A program made the position numbers and the translations under genes. A DNA stretch of 63,259 nt from a virus: IMG/VR virus record IMGVR_UViG_3300025108_000002, positions 1 through 63,259 of that record; one strand, 5' to 3'. Below the pieces are notes generated by a model, which saw nothing but the letters and a program-made list of their open reading frames with translations, ran no database searches and was not told the origin of the DNA. The number at the start of each line of letters is the position of its first letter. The stretch's first letter is position 1. This document shows, in pieces, positions 25,503 through 35,367 of this stretch.

Positions 25503-26606
25503 TTAGTTTAATTCGTTATCGTCTAAAAATTTTTGTGCTTTAGCTTTTTTAGCTTCTGCTAAATCAAACACAGCCGCGTCTTCTTTTACGCTTGGTATTT
25601 GATTAGTCATAAACTCTTTTAAATAATTATATAAAAAATATTCTTTATATTTTTTAGAAAATAATACTTTTTTATCTTGTTTTAATGGAAGATCTTTTTC
25701 ATAAGACCAAGATTTACTACCAGCATTAGCGTCTTGAACCATTTGATCGTCTTCATCAGCTGTAGATCCTTGACCAATATAAACATTCCAAGCAGCAACA
25801 GCATCTTGTTCAGAGCTTAATAAACCAGAAACCTCAGCATTTACAAAAGGATCTATTTTAGCTGATATTTTCTCTATATCATATTTTAAAATATTCCTAC
25901 CTTTTCCATTACCAAGATCTATTATTTCGTAATCTGGCTCACCTTCTTCGTTTAATAATATAAACTCTTCGTTAATTTTAGCGCTTGGTAATAATTCTTC
26001 TTTTTCGCTGTCTATCATTTCAGCTGCAAATAAACCAACTTCAGTCAACAGTCTTAGCATGTCTTTGTTTATATTTGGAGTTGACACAACTAAAGAGGTG
26101 TCTGAATCTACTAAACTTTTTAAAGTATCACTATTAACTTTAAAGTCTTTTTTAAAACCTGGACCACTAAAAATTATTTCTTGACTACCATCTTGAAGTA
26201 GATTTAATTGAACGTTATAGCCATCTGTTTTAGAAAACCCTGGACGCTTCTTTAATATACATTGAGCTACTAAAAAACTATAATCATTATTAACATCATA
26301 ATTATCATCTTCCGTAGCTTCTAGTTCTGCATTTAAAGATTCCATAAACTCTATAGACTTTGCTGGAGCAGCTTCTAATTGTAACAACATTTTATTTTCA
26401 AACGTACAATAATCATCTTCACATTGGTTGTTTTGTATAGCTAATTTAAGCTTAGCGTATAACTTTCCAGTTTCTTTATAAGCGTTGTTAAACAGTCCAA
26501 AATCTGAATCATTAGCTGAAGCTACATACTCTTTATTATAAGCCATAACATCACTTTGTAACATTTGCTTTATAACAAGATTCATGGTTATATTTTCGTT
26601 TTCCAT
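25503..26606 (-). CDS. Acidic virion-arm protein, unknown function
   Basis: 367 residues, acidic, with no membrane segment and no motif I recognise. It is placed directly upstream of the giant protein with a five-base gap, so the two are probably co-translated. It might be a partner or internal core protein. The sequence is Asp/Glu/Asn-rich with a helical C-terminus (EAKKAKAQKF). Confidence 0.6.
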   Translation of the reverse strand: MENENITMNLVIKQMLQSDVMAYNKEYVASANDSDFGLFNNAYKETGKLYAKLKLAIQNNQCEDDYCTFENKMLLQLEAAPAKSIEFMESLNAELEATEDDNYDVNNDYSFLVAQCILKKRPGFSKTDGYNVQLNLLQDGSQEIIFSGPGFKKDFKVNSDTLKSLVDSDTSLVVSTPNINKDMLRLLTEVGLFAAEMIDSEKEELLPSAKINEEFILLNEEGEPDYEIIDLGNGKGRNILKYDIEKISAKIDPFVNAEVSGLLSSEQDAVAAWNVYIGQGSTADEDDQMVQDANAGSKSWSYEKDLPLKQDKKVLFSKKYKEYFLYNYLKEFMTNQIPSVKEDAAVFDLAEAKKAKAQKFLDDNELN

Positions 26607-26616
26607 TTTTTAATTT

Positions 26617-27333
26617 TTATTCGGCTCCCATTCTTTGACCACCTAATTGTGCTAAACTACCAAACATACCTGTTATAGCGCTAGTTTGATCAGCTCCAGC
26701 TTGTGCTTCGGCTCTTGCAGCTCCAGATATTTGAGAAGCAACTCTATTCATTTTAGCAACTTCTCTTTGCTCTGTAGCTCCAAAAACAAATTGCTTACCA
26801 GCTGCCTCAGCTTGTTGTATTCTTTGACCTTCACTAAGTTGAATTCCTTGCAGTCTTCTTGCTTCTGCTAGTTTTTGCATTTCCATTTGTTGTTGACCTT
26901 GAGCTCTTTTATCTTCATTTGCTTTTTCTTGTGCCTCTATGCTAGCGGCTACGCCTTGTTTAGATTTTAAAGCTGCTTCAGCTAAAGCTGTCGCTCCACC
27001 CGCGCTAGCTCCAGTTGCTCTTAACGTGTCTAATGTGTTGGCTAAAGCTATATTGCTTTGATCTATTTTCATTTCAGCAGCTTGAGTTGCTACGCTTAAA
27101 TTTGCAAAAGGATTACTTATTTTATTAGACAAATCTTGAGCTATACTAGATAAGTTTGTAATGCCTTCATACGGGTTTATAACAGCTTGTCTATTATTTT
27201 CAAGTTCTGTCAATTTTTTCTGAAGCATTTTTCTGCGCTTGCGTGCTCTTCTTTTAGCTCGTCTAGCTTTACCTCCGCCAATAAGACCGCCAGCTATACT
27301 AGCTACGCCGCTACCTACCATTATATAACTCAT
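26617..27333 (-). CDS. Probable internal virion or ejection protein, Ala/Gln-rich
   Basis: 238 residues. A glycine-rich hydrophobic N-terminus (VGSGVASIAGGLIGGG) is followed by a very basic stretch (ARRAKRRARKRRK) and then a long Ala/Gln/Glu-rich helical region. This plan matches small podovirus ejection proteins such as T7 gp14 or P22 gp7 in style rather than in sequence. It lies just before the acidic protein and the giant protein. Confidence 0.6.
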   Translation of the reverse strand: MSYIMVGSGVASIAGGLIGGGKARRAKRRARKRRKMLQKKLTELENNRQAVINPYEGITNLSSIAQDLSNKISNPFANLSVATQAAEMKIDQSNIALANTLDTLRATGASAGGATALAEAALKSKQGVAASIEAQEKANEDKRAQGQQQMEMQKLAEARRLQGIQLSEGQRIQQAEAAGKQFVFGATEQREVAKMNRVASQISGAARAEAQAGADQTSAITGMFGSLAQLGGQRMGAE

Positions 27334-27791
27334 TTTTTATCTATTTTTTTTGTTTCATCTTGTTGTAAATAATACTGTTCGTATGTATCAACAACGTTAT
27401 TTTTTTCTAATTTTTTAATGTCTTTTTCATTAGTGGGATTAGAAAACACATTTGTAAATATACAATCTTCTAAAGCATAAACAGCTCTTTTAATACCAGG
27501 TTTAGATATTATAGTAGTAGGAGCTTCTATAACTTGTCTTCCATTTTCTTCATCTACAATGATCATTTTGCCTTTTAATAAAAAACTAACATGCTCATGT
27601 AAATGTATTTTTCCAATAGCAAATATATCTTTAGGTATAGTTATTTCCCTTATATGCATGCCCTTTGCAAAAGTATTTTTAACAGGGCAATTATCAGTAT
27701 CTCCAAAAAAAACGTCTAGATCTTCTGAGTTTTCTAAACTTGTTTGGAAATCAACTATGCTATTTCTAATTTTTTTAGCTAGTTTATTCAT
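27330..27791 (-). CDS. Cupin-like protein in the virion arm
   Basis: 153 residues. The core reads like a cupin barrel: HLHEHVSFLLKGKMIIV (63-79), then ISKPGIKRAVYALEDCIFTNVF. The two His and Glu in HLHEH match the first metal-binding motif, while the second His motif is weak. Some phages carry cupin or beta-helix proteins as virion parts or modifying enzymes. It ends with a basic tail and overlaps the next gene. Confidence 0.55.
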   Translation of the reverse strand: MNKLAKKIRNSIVDFQTSLENSEDLDVFFGDTDNCPVKNTFAKGMHIREITIPKDIFAIGKIHLHEHVSFLLKGKMIIVDEENGRQVIEAPTTIISKPGIKRAVYALEDCIFTNVFSNPTNEKDIKKLEKNNVVDTYEQYYLQQDETKKIDKK

Positions 27792-27801
27792 TTAATTTTA
27801 T

Positions 27802-29094
27802 TTAATAAGATGATTCGTTGTATTCTGTAGATACAGCAAATAATTCGTTTTTATCAGTATCTGAAGCATTTGTAGCTGAAAAAACAGCTGTTGCAAAAAA
27901 TCCTTTAACACCAGAAACTTGACCGCCATAAACAACTTCACCTTGATTAACAGACGATGTGTTAATTAAATCTGCAAAATACTTGTTTTCTTTTGATTTA
28001 AATATATTCTGTAAAACTTGAGCTTCCATTTGAGCTAAAGTAGTAGGTATTACATTAACGCCTACAGGTGTTACTGTGTCATTGTCACTTGTAATAAAAC
28101 TATTTAAAGCCCAATTATTGTCTCCTTCGTAGTTTATAGTTCTAAATCTTTTAACTAAAGAAGGTTGTTGATTAAATATAGTTGTAATAGTTGAATCAGT
28201 GGATCCACCTTGAGCTCCATTATAAAAAGTTGCTCTGTTTACTGCTGTTGAATAATGTTGAAATATAGCTCCACTGTGTGTAGTATAAAAGTTATTTTGA
28301 ACACTAAATAATTGATTTGGTAAATAATTATACCTACTAGTCCAACCATTTACTTTTTCATCAAAACTAAGTGTTGTAAATGTTCCTTGAGAAAATTTAT
28401 TTTTTTCATATAACGACAAAGTGTAACACTTATTGTATATATCCCATCCAGCTCTAACTCTATCATCACTTAAATTAGCAAAAGCATCTCTAAAATAATC
28501 ATACATACCAAACGCAGATATTTCAGTTATACCATTATTACCTAATCTTAAAACAGCACCCTTATCTTTGTCTGTAAAATATTTATTATAACCATATATT
28601 GCAAAGCTTTCTGGATTTCTACTTATACCCCAATCACCTGTATAAGGTTGTATTCCACCAATAACAACATTTGAAGCTGTTTGAACTGGTTGACCTTCTT
28701 GTGTGTAAATAGCGTCTTTGTCTATCAAAGCTCTGTTAACTTTTCTCTCTTGGAATATAGTTAAATTAGTGTCTTCAGCATAAAGTTTTTGTATCGAGCC
28801 TTTGTGAGGATCAACTGTTCTTGTTATGTCTGCGCCAGAAGGAAAAACATTTGTTTGGTTTATACCTGTTCTTGAGTTAAATATACCTGAGTATATTATA
28901 GAAGATGGTCTAGGTTTTTGAGCATTATCTTCAGAAGCTAAAAAAGCTCTAGGGGCTAAACCAGTTTGCACATTGTTATAACCTCCTTTTATTCTTGACT
29001 CTTCAACAAACCAATTATAACCAGCAGGTACACCAACTCTATTTATTTTTTTTAAAACGTAAGTATTGTAATATTTAACTCTTATAAACGTCAT
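27802..29094 (-). CDS. Tail structural protein (probable)
   Basis: 430 residues, rich in Asn, Tyr, Thr and Gly, with beta-strand character, as expected of a tail tube or hub part. The N-terminus contains NWFVEESRIKGGYNNVQTG, reminiscent of tail proteins in Bacteroidota podoviruses. It is encoded right after the 1661-residue tail protein with a short gap. A precise role cannot be assigned. Confidence 0.55.
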   Translation of the reverse strand: MTFIRVKYYNTYVLKKINRVGVPAGYNWFVEESRIKGGYNNVQTGLAPRAFLASEDNAQKPRPSSIIYSGIFNSRTGINQTNVFPSGADITRTVDPHKGSIQKLYAEDTNLTIFQERKVNRALIDKDAIYTQEGQPVQTASNVVIGGIQPYTGDWGISRNPESFAIYGYNKYFTDKDKGAVLRLGNNGITEISAFGMYDYFRDAFANLSDDRVRAGWDIYNKCYTLSLYEKNKFSQGTFTTLSFDEKVNGWTSRYNYLPNQLFSVQNNFYTTHSGAIFQHYSTAVNRATFYNGAQGGSTDSTITTIFNQQPSLVKRFRTINYEGDNNWALNSFITSDNDTVTPVGVNVIPTTLAQMEAQVLQNIFKSKENKYFADLINTSSVNQGEVVYGGQVSGVKGFFATAVFSATNASDTDKNELFAVSTEYNESSY

Positions 29095-29130
29095 AATTTA
29101 TTATTACTTGTTTTTTTTAATTTTAACATA

Positions 29131-32100
29131 CTATGGTCCAGCTGCTATAGGCACCGCTGTTTGATAGTATTGAGTACCAACCGATGTTCCTCCGCTTACA
29201 TAAAAAGGATCTTGTGTTACAGGATTTATTGTAGTTGCATTAGTCGCACCAGCAATAGTAACATTTGCTCCACCTGCTTGACCTAATTGAGTAGTCCATT
29301 GTAGTGTAAATGTAGCACCTGTAAAATACTGAGTAAACTGCGCTCCAAAATTAACCATAGCAGAATTACTAAAATCATAAGTACCAGCAGTACCACCACT
29401 TGACGGGCTTTTTTGACCTGGTCTTACTCCAGCTGATTGCTGCACAGCATTAGGAGTAAAAGCTTTTAATCTACAAACTACAACAGAATAAGTCCCAGGT
29501 GAAGTTGTTATTGTTTGGTTTATGTCTGCTTGAAAGGTAACTGGGCCGTAAGTACTAGCCCAAGCTTGACCATCTGGTTTTTCACCTAATTGACCTGTGT
29601 TTCCTGGAGCAAAAGGTTGACATCTAGCTGTAGCTGATCCTTGATTAGCACCACTACCAGGAGATAATATAGCCCAAACATCTACGTCAGTTGTTGTCCA
29701 GTTTTGTATTTGACCTAACCATTTTGCAAAAGTAAAACCTGGGCCACCTGTAATAGCGCCCCAAGATTGAGAATTTGAATTACTATTTGGAAAACCAAGT
29801 CTAGGTACTTGACCATACGTAGAGGTATTACTTGCTTTTTGATTGTACGCTTTTGTAATTACTTGACCAGTATAATTTGTAGCAGCACAATTATAGCATA
29901 TTGTAAAGTCTACAGTGTCACCATATGTATCGGTTAATCTTAATCCATAACAATAGTTATATCCAGCTTGAGTACCAGCGCTTGTAGCATTCATGCCAAA
30001 AACCCAATAACTAGGTTGGTTACCACTTCCAGAGGGAAAAACATTTGAAAATTGAGGACTTATACTAGCTATATCACTTATAGGGTTGTTTCCTGTTGAA
30101 TCTAAATCACCGTAGTAAATAGTAGGATTAGTTCCAGCTCCAACCCAAGTTTTAGTACAATTTAATATAGTATAACCTGAGTTAGAAGGTGTTCCGTTAA
30201 AAGTTCTTGAATTATCACTAGTATGAGCCTGTTGTAAAGCATATGTATTTGCTGCACAACCATTAGACCCTATAGGTGTTGCTGCTGGACCTGTTGGACT
30301 TGAACTAGTATAATTTGGATTAGGAACAATTACTGTAGTACTAGAAGCTGTGCTTGGTGCTATATCAAAAGTAGAAGGTACATTTTGAACTAATGGACTT
30401 GAGTTTTGTAATTGTAAATCTATTGTTTGGTCAACAGTTACGCCATCAGCCTGAGTCCATCTAATATTTATTTGAAAATTACCTCTAGTGTCTGTGTCAA
30501 ATAACGTTTCACCTGACACAGCTCCGTTTCCTGCATAAAACGTATCTAGCGTTTGTATAGCATAACCACCACTACCATCAGCAACTAAACCAAGTCTATT
30601 TGTTCCGTTTGGTCCATAATCTATACTAGTATCTATAACATTATTTGGATATGATCTAGAAAATATACTTAATATTTGTAAAGTAGCTGTTGTTACTTGT
30701 TGCCCACTTGCTGTAGGATAAAAATAAGATGTAACAACTGTACCTATTGGATCATTTTCAGTTAAGTCTTTTACTGCATTATTCCACGTGTTACCTGTTA
30801 TATCAGTGTTTTCATTTTGTACATCTAAGTTTAAATCAGATATTAAACCTGTGGTTGATGTTTCGTAAAATAATTCTAAAGGAGAAACTAAAGGCGTTGT
30901 TTCTAATACAGCTAATCCCATGTTAGGCGGATAAGGATAGTTACCTGTTCCTGAAGCTGGAGTAGCGTAATCACTTTCTGGAATACCAACTCTTAAATTA
31001 GTAGAAAACTTAGCTAACATAGGTTGACTTTCATCGTCATATATAGCTTCTTCTTTTATATTAGGGGCAGTTCCTCCATCAACTGGAGCAGGAAATAAAT
31101 CACTAACAGTACCTATTAACTCCACTTTATCAGGCGAAGTAGCTGGATCTATTTGTTTATTTACAGCAAAAAACCCAGCTGGCGCTGAATTTACATGAAC
31201 TATGTTAGTAACTCTTGGATAAACTTTAGCATCACTAGTAAATTGAACATCTCTTGGCCCTACTGACTGTAGATCTCTAGGTACTTTATTTATATTATCA
31301 GATATTAAAGTTACAAAACCTATTTCATCTAGCTCTAACGTTTCATTTACAACTGGATAACCATTTATTATACCAGGTAAATAAACATTATAATAATCTT
31401 GTTCTATTTGTTTAACACCAAACTTATAGCTATAAAAACCTTTTACATTAATATCGTATGTAGCAAATACTTCTTCCGTTCCATTGGTCCATGTTTTTTC
31501 AGGTCTAGTTGTAGGTGCTCCATTATATAGGTAACTTTTATTCACTTGTTCTTCAGTCATAAAGTCTACCTTATAAACACCGTCTGTATCACTTGTTGGA
31601 GTAGCTGAAACTATTTCTGTATAATCTATGTATTGTCCAGACAAGTATTTACCTACTCCAAAGTAGTTTTCCCATTGTGCAGGAAACTCTGGAAACAAAG
31701 GCCTAGCGGCACTAGCACTAGCAGTTGTGTAACTATAAAGATTTTGCGTAGTGTATAGTAATTGCACTTTTACATTATGATTTAATGTTATTCCATTTGT
31801 AAAAGTTATTCTTACTTTTCCTGTTACATTAGAAACAGCATAACCTAAGTTACTATCAGATGGATCTCTTAAAACATAACCATCTCCGCTATTAACATAA
31901 ACACTTAGTGTATTTGCGCCAGCCTGTGAGTCTGCGTAATCAATAGCTTGTGTTGTAAAAACTGTTTGACTTGCAGTTGCTGTAAAATACTGAGAGCTAT
32001 TACTCCAGAAATAAGGATACCTAGCATCAGTAGTTGACTCCATTTTAACAGTAAAATAATTGCCTTGCGCGTAAGCTCCAGGATATGCTCCAGATTCATT

Positions 32101-34116
32101 TTCTGGTATTGGCTGTAGATAATTAACTTGAAGAGTATCTCCTGTCCAAGCATCTATATCATTAGTAAAAGATAAGGGTTTATAATCACTAAAATAATTA
32201 GAACCTGCCTGAGGTTTTCCTTCAGAATCTAATCTAGCATCTTGAGAGGATAATATTATATCTGTTTGTCTACCAAATTTATCTGCAAGAACTATACCTA
32301 CTTGATAGTTTCTATTTTGTTTTAATGAGTGTTGAGGATATTCTACAAATTGTTGTTGTGATTTGTTGGTGACATCAACATAATAATCTAATGATCTAGG
32401 AGCTGTCCAACCTTCTAAATAATTAGAATACATTACTCTATTACCAGTAATTTCTTGAGCTAAAGCTTGTACCGGAACTTTATCAAATACTCTTGATGTT
32501 TCAAAAGAAGGTAATGTAGTTATTGGAATTGTAGACTGATAGTTGTATTTGTATATATTAGTGTTGTTTAAATTATTTATAAAGTCCTGGTCAACAGTTA
32601 TTGACTCTAAAACTTGATAAGATAATTTATCAGACTCTTTAAATATAATATCAATTGCTTTTATTTTATATTTATCTATTATATCAATACAAGGTAAAGG
32701 TATATTTAAAACAGCATTGTTAATAGAATTAGTCATAAATTCTACAACTGTTGTTATAAAAGCTTGGTTTTCGTCATCATTAACAAATTTACCTTCTTGA
32801 AAAGGTATAAAAACATCTTGACTAAAAGGCGCTACTACAGAATATTCGTTGTCGTTAAATTTAAATCTATAACTAAATCTAACAAATTTTTCTGTTAAAA
32901 AATCTTCATCACCATTCCATCCTTGATACTGCTGACTTGCATCTTCTACAACTCTTATAGACATACCCGCTTTAGTATCTGTTTGACCAGACACATCAGC
33001 TGTAGCAGCTGTAGTATCACTATATTTAACAAAAGGAGTATTAGATCCAGCGGCAGAGTCGCTTGTCCAATAGAAAGCATTACCAGTTATATGCTGAAAA
33101 GTATTAGAACTTGTGTTTGGTCTATAGCCACCAGGTCTAACGTTTAAACCTGATAAATTGCTACCTGGATTATTAGCCCAATAATTTATACTTTTTTGCT
33201 GAGTCATTGAGTCAGCTTGTACAATAGTTGTCCATTCTGCTAGACTTGGAACTTTAAATCCTATTGGAGCTAAACCTCTAGGATCTATAACCGCCCATTT
33301 GTTATATAAAAAACCATAAGTTACTCCGTTTCCAGTATAGTCTTCATAAATACAATATGCGCCTACTTGAGCAGAGTCTTTAGCATCCCACTCAGCAACT
33401 GTAAACAAAGGTCCATCTATTTGATCTCCATTTCTATATTTTGTTACAGCTAAGTTTTCATTAGAAACTGTTAATATATTAGCTCTAACTGTTGATGGAT
33501 CAGAAGCATTACTCATAGTTGATGGCTTTAAATCCGTAGTACCGTACCAGTTAGTCTCTGTATCTCTTAAATTTATGTATTCAGGTGGGTTTATAGGAGC
33601 AAATTTAGCAACAGATATTTGATCTTCGTTATAATAATAGCTAGAATCACTTTGCGCTCTATTTACGTTTATTTTTCTAGGTTGATTTCTATTGTCTGTC
33701 CAAAAAAGTAAATCTTCAACTAAATTAATACCTGTAACACGATGTGATTTAGAAAAATTCAACCAACTACCACTAACTAAAACAGTCGTGGTACCTGTTT
33801 GATTACCTAAAGTTATCATTTCAATAGAACAATTAGCAGTTGTAGGTGCTGCTGAATTAGAATTATGATCTGTTTTAAGATAATAAACAACGCGGTTAGT
33901 ATCATCAACTACATATCCTATTATTTCAGCATTAGTTGAAGTTACGTTTCCTACTAATTGATTACCAAGTATAGCCTCTAGCGCACCAACGTCACTAGCT
34001 TCTGATCTAGATATAGCAACATTAGTAGCGTCTCTATATTCGTTATTTGGAATTAATCGCTCATCTAAGTCTTTGTTCATTTTAGACTTAATGAAACTAT
34101 TTTTACCTTCTGCCAT
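29131..34116 (-). CDS. Large tail stabilisation/fibre protein with FISUMP-type insertion
   Basis: 1661 residues. The N-terminus (KSKMNKDLDERLIPNNEYRD) matches the tail stabilisation (P22 gp10/T7 gp12-like) proteins I know from crAss-like and marine Bacteroidota phages. Residues about 243-394 look like an inserted FISUMP domain: YGFLYNKWAVIDPRGLAPIG, KVPSLAEW, RPGGYRPN, AFYWTSD and a final SIRVVED. The rest is beta-rich with Ig-like and glycine-rich segments. It probably forms the distal tail and contributes host binding. Confidence 0.7.
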   Translation of the reverse strand: MAEGKNSFIKSKMNKDLDERLIPNNEYRDATNVAISRSEASDVGALEAILGNQLVGNVTSTNAEIIGYVVDDTNRVVYYLKTDHNSNSAAPTTANCSIEMITLGNQTGTTTVLVSGSWLNFSKSHRVTGINLVEDLLFWTDNRNQPRKINVNRAQSDSSYYYNEDQISVAKFAPINPPEYINLRDTETNWYGTTDLKPSTMSNASDPSTVRANILTVSNENLAVTKYRNGDQIDGPLFTVAEWDAKDSAQVGAYCIYEDYTGNGVTYGFLYNKWAVIDPRGLAPIGFKVPSLAEWTTIVQADSMTQQKSINYWANNPGSNLSGLNVRPGGYRPNTSSNTFQHITGNAFYWTSDSAAGSNTPFVKYSDTTAATADVSGQTDTKAGMSIRVVEDASQQYQGWNGDEDFLTEKFVRFSYRFKFNDNEYSVVAPFSQDVFIPFQEGKFVNDDENQAFITTVVEFMTNSINNAVLNIPLPCIDIIDKYKIKAIDIIFKESDKLSYQVLESITVDQDFINNLNNTNIYKYNYQSTIPITTLPSFETSRVFDKVPVQALAQEITGNRVMYSNYLEGWTAPRSLDYYVDVTNKSQQQFVEYPQHSLKQNRNYQVGIVLADKFGRQTDIILSSQDARLDSEGKPQAGSNYFSDYKPLSFTNDIDAWTGDTLQVNYLQPIPENESGAYPGAYAQGNYFTVKMESTTDARYPYFWSNSSQYFTATASQTVFTTQAIDYADSQAGANTLSVYVNSGDGYVLRDPSDSNLGYAVSNVTGKVRITFTNGITLNHNVKVQLLYTTQNLYSYTTASASAARPLFPEFPAQWENYFGVGKYLSGQYIDYTEIVSATPTSDTDGVYKVDFMTEEQVNKSYLYNGAPTTRPEKTWTNGTEEVFATYDINVKGFYSYKFGVKQIEQDYYNVYLPGIINGYPVVNETLELDEIGFVTLISDNINKVPRDLQSVGPRDVQFTSDAKVYPRVTNIVHVNSAPAGFFAVNKQIDPATSPDKVELIGTVSDLFPAPVDGGTAPNIKEEAIYDDESQPMLAKFSTNLRVGIPESDYATPASGTGNYPYPPNMGLAVLETTPLVSPLELFYETSTTGLISDLNLDVQNENTDITGNTWNNAVKDLTENDPIGTVVTSYFYPTASGQQVTTATLQILSIFSRSYPNNVIDTSIDYGPNGTNRLGLVADGSGGYAIQTLDTFYAGNGAVSGETLFDTDTRGNFQINIRWTQADGVTVDQTIDLQLQNSSPLVQNVPSTFDIAPSTASSTTVIVPNPNYTSSSPTGPAATPIGSNGCAANTYALQQAHTSDNSRTFNGTPSNSGYTILNCTKTWVGAGTNPTIYYGDLDSTGNNPISDIASISPQFSNVFPSGSGNQPSYWVFGMNATSAGTQAGYNYCYGLRLTDTYGDTVDFTICYNCAATNYTGQVITKAYNQKASNTSTYGQVPRLGFPNSNSNSQSWGAITGGPGFTFAKWLGQIQNWTTTDVDVWAILSPGSGANQGSATARCQPFAPGNTGQLGEKPDGQAWASTYGPVTFQADINQTITTSPGTYSVVVCRLKAFTPNAVQQSAGVRPGQKSPSSGGTAGTYDFSNSAMVNFGAQFTQYFTGATFTLQWTTQLGQAGGANVTIAGATNATTINPVTQDPFYVSGGTSVGTQYYQTAVPIAAGP

Positions 34117-34122
34117 TTAATT

Positions 34123-35367
34123 TTAGTGTTTTATCCATTTAGACTTACCTCTCATAACTTGTACTATTTCGTCAAGTTTAATATTAGACAGTCTTATTTT
34201 AGCGTTTCTTAGCTTAGCACTTTTTTCTTTTCTTAATCTTTGAACTATGTATTCTTGTACATTTGCTCTACCTGCTAATACATTATATAGTATATAAGCA
34301 TATAATGCATCTTCGGCCATCTTAGGCACCTTGGTATCCATGTCATAAGCTAAACCGTCAGATACATATTCTATTATTACAAGTTTGTCAACACAATTGC
34401 TAGAAAAAGTAAATCTACCTTCTCTTTCATTAATACCAAACCAACCGTTTGCTTGTGAGTACTGAGGATCTAAACCATAAAGTCTTCCCCAATTAAAAGG
34501 TCCATTTATACCATAGTTGTCCCAAGCATAACCAAAGTTATCCCAGTTTTGATACCATGTTCCGTTTATTAATTGAGTATTAGCTTGACCCCATCTTTCT
34601 TCTGTTATAGATGTTCCTTCTGTATTTTCACCATGACTGTCTTGAGTAGGTTGTCCAGCAGAATCTTGTAGAAAAGTATTATATGGATTTGTAGTTAAAT
34701 TGTTATTAGGGTATAAAGGTCTTTTTACACCAAAACCATCTATATAGCAAATACTAACATAGTTAACATAGTCTTGAGGTATTGTTAAAGAAAGTGAATC
34801 TGGAATTGTTAATTCAGATGATTTAATACTTTTTAATGTATCGTAGCTAAATTCTTGCAAACCTCTTTTAGCATGAAATATTATATCTGTTCTTTTAGCT
34901 TCTGGTATTAATTTATCTTTACCTACGTAACCTACTAAAAAATTACTTACAATATCATTTAACTTAACGTAAGCATAACTACCATAGTTGTTTTCTACCG
35001 TTTGACCAAAAGCTTTTTCGTTATCTGTGTTACCGTATTTACCTCCATTTAAAGATTTTAATTGAACAACTATATATATATTAGCGCCTGGAGCAGCATT
35101 TAATATTAATGTTTTACCATCAGATCCTACTGACATTGCTGTTGTCCACTCTGACCAAGTACCAGCAAAACCACTAGAACTAGTATAAACTTTAAAATTA
35201 TTTAAAACATAATCAGCATTTGTAGTGTTCCAACTACCTGCACTACCCATTTTTAAATCTGTGTCAAAACTAGTAACAAATTCTTGATTTTGATCGTTTG
35301 CGTTGTTACCTCTGAAACCTTGTGATCCAGCGTAGTATTGTTGATTTGTTTCTGTTATTAAACCCAT
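34123..35367 (-). CDS. Connector/ring or tail tubular A-like protein
   Basis: 414 residues. The segment KLIPEAKRTDIIFHAKRGLQ near residue 150 and the Asn/Tyr-rich C-terminal half resemble the head-tail ring proteins of crAss-like podoviruses. A beta-rich N-terminal part (about 20-125) precedes it. It lies between a second ring protein and the tail stabilisation protein, the usual order. Its start overlaps the upstream gene's stop by one base. Confidence 0.6.
   Translation of the reverse strand: MGLITETNQQYYAGSQGFRGNNANDQNQEFVTSFDTDLKMGSAGSWNTTNADYVLNNFKVYTSSSGFAGTWSEWTTAMSVGSDGKTLILNAAPGANIYIVVQLKSLNGGKYGNTDNEKAFGQTVENNYGSYAYVKLNDIVSNFLVGYVGKDKLIPEAKRTDIIFHAKRGLQEFSYDTLKSIKSSELTIPDSLSLTIPQDYVNYVSICYIDGFGVKRPLYPNNNLTTNPYNTFLQDSAGQPTQDSHGENTEGTSITEERWGQANTQLINGTWYQNWDNFGYAWDNYGINGPFNWGRLYGLDPQYSQANGWFGINEREGRFTFSSNCVDKLVIIEYVSDGLAYDMDTKVPKMAEDALYAYILYNVLAGRANVQEYIVQRLRKEKSAKLRNAKIRLSNIKLDEIVQVMRGKSKWIKH

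Noticed and set aside
29131-34116. Diversity-generating retroelement target in the FISUMP domain
   Set aside because: No reverse transcriptase or template repeat is present in the window.
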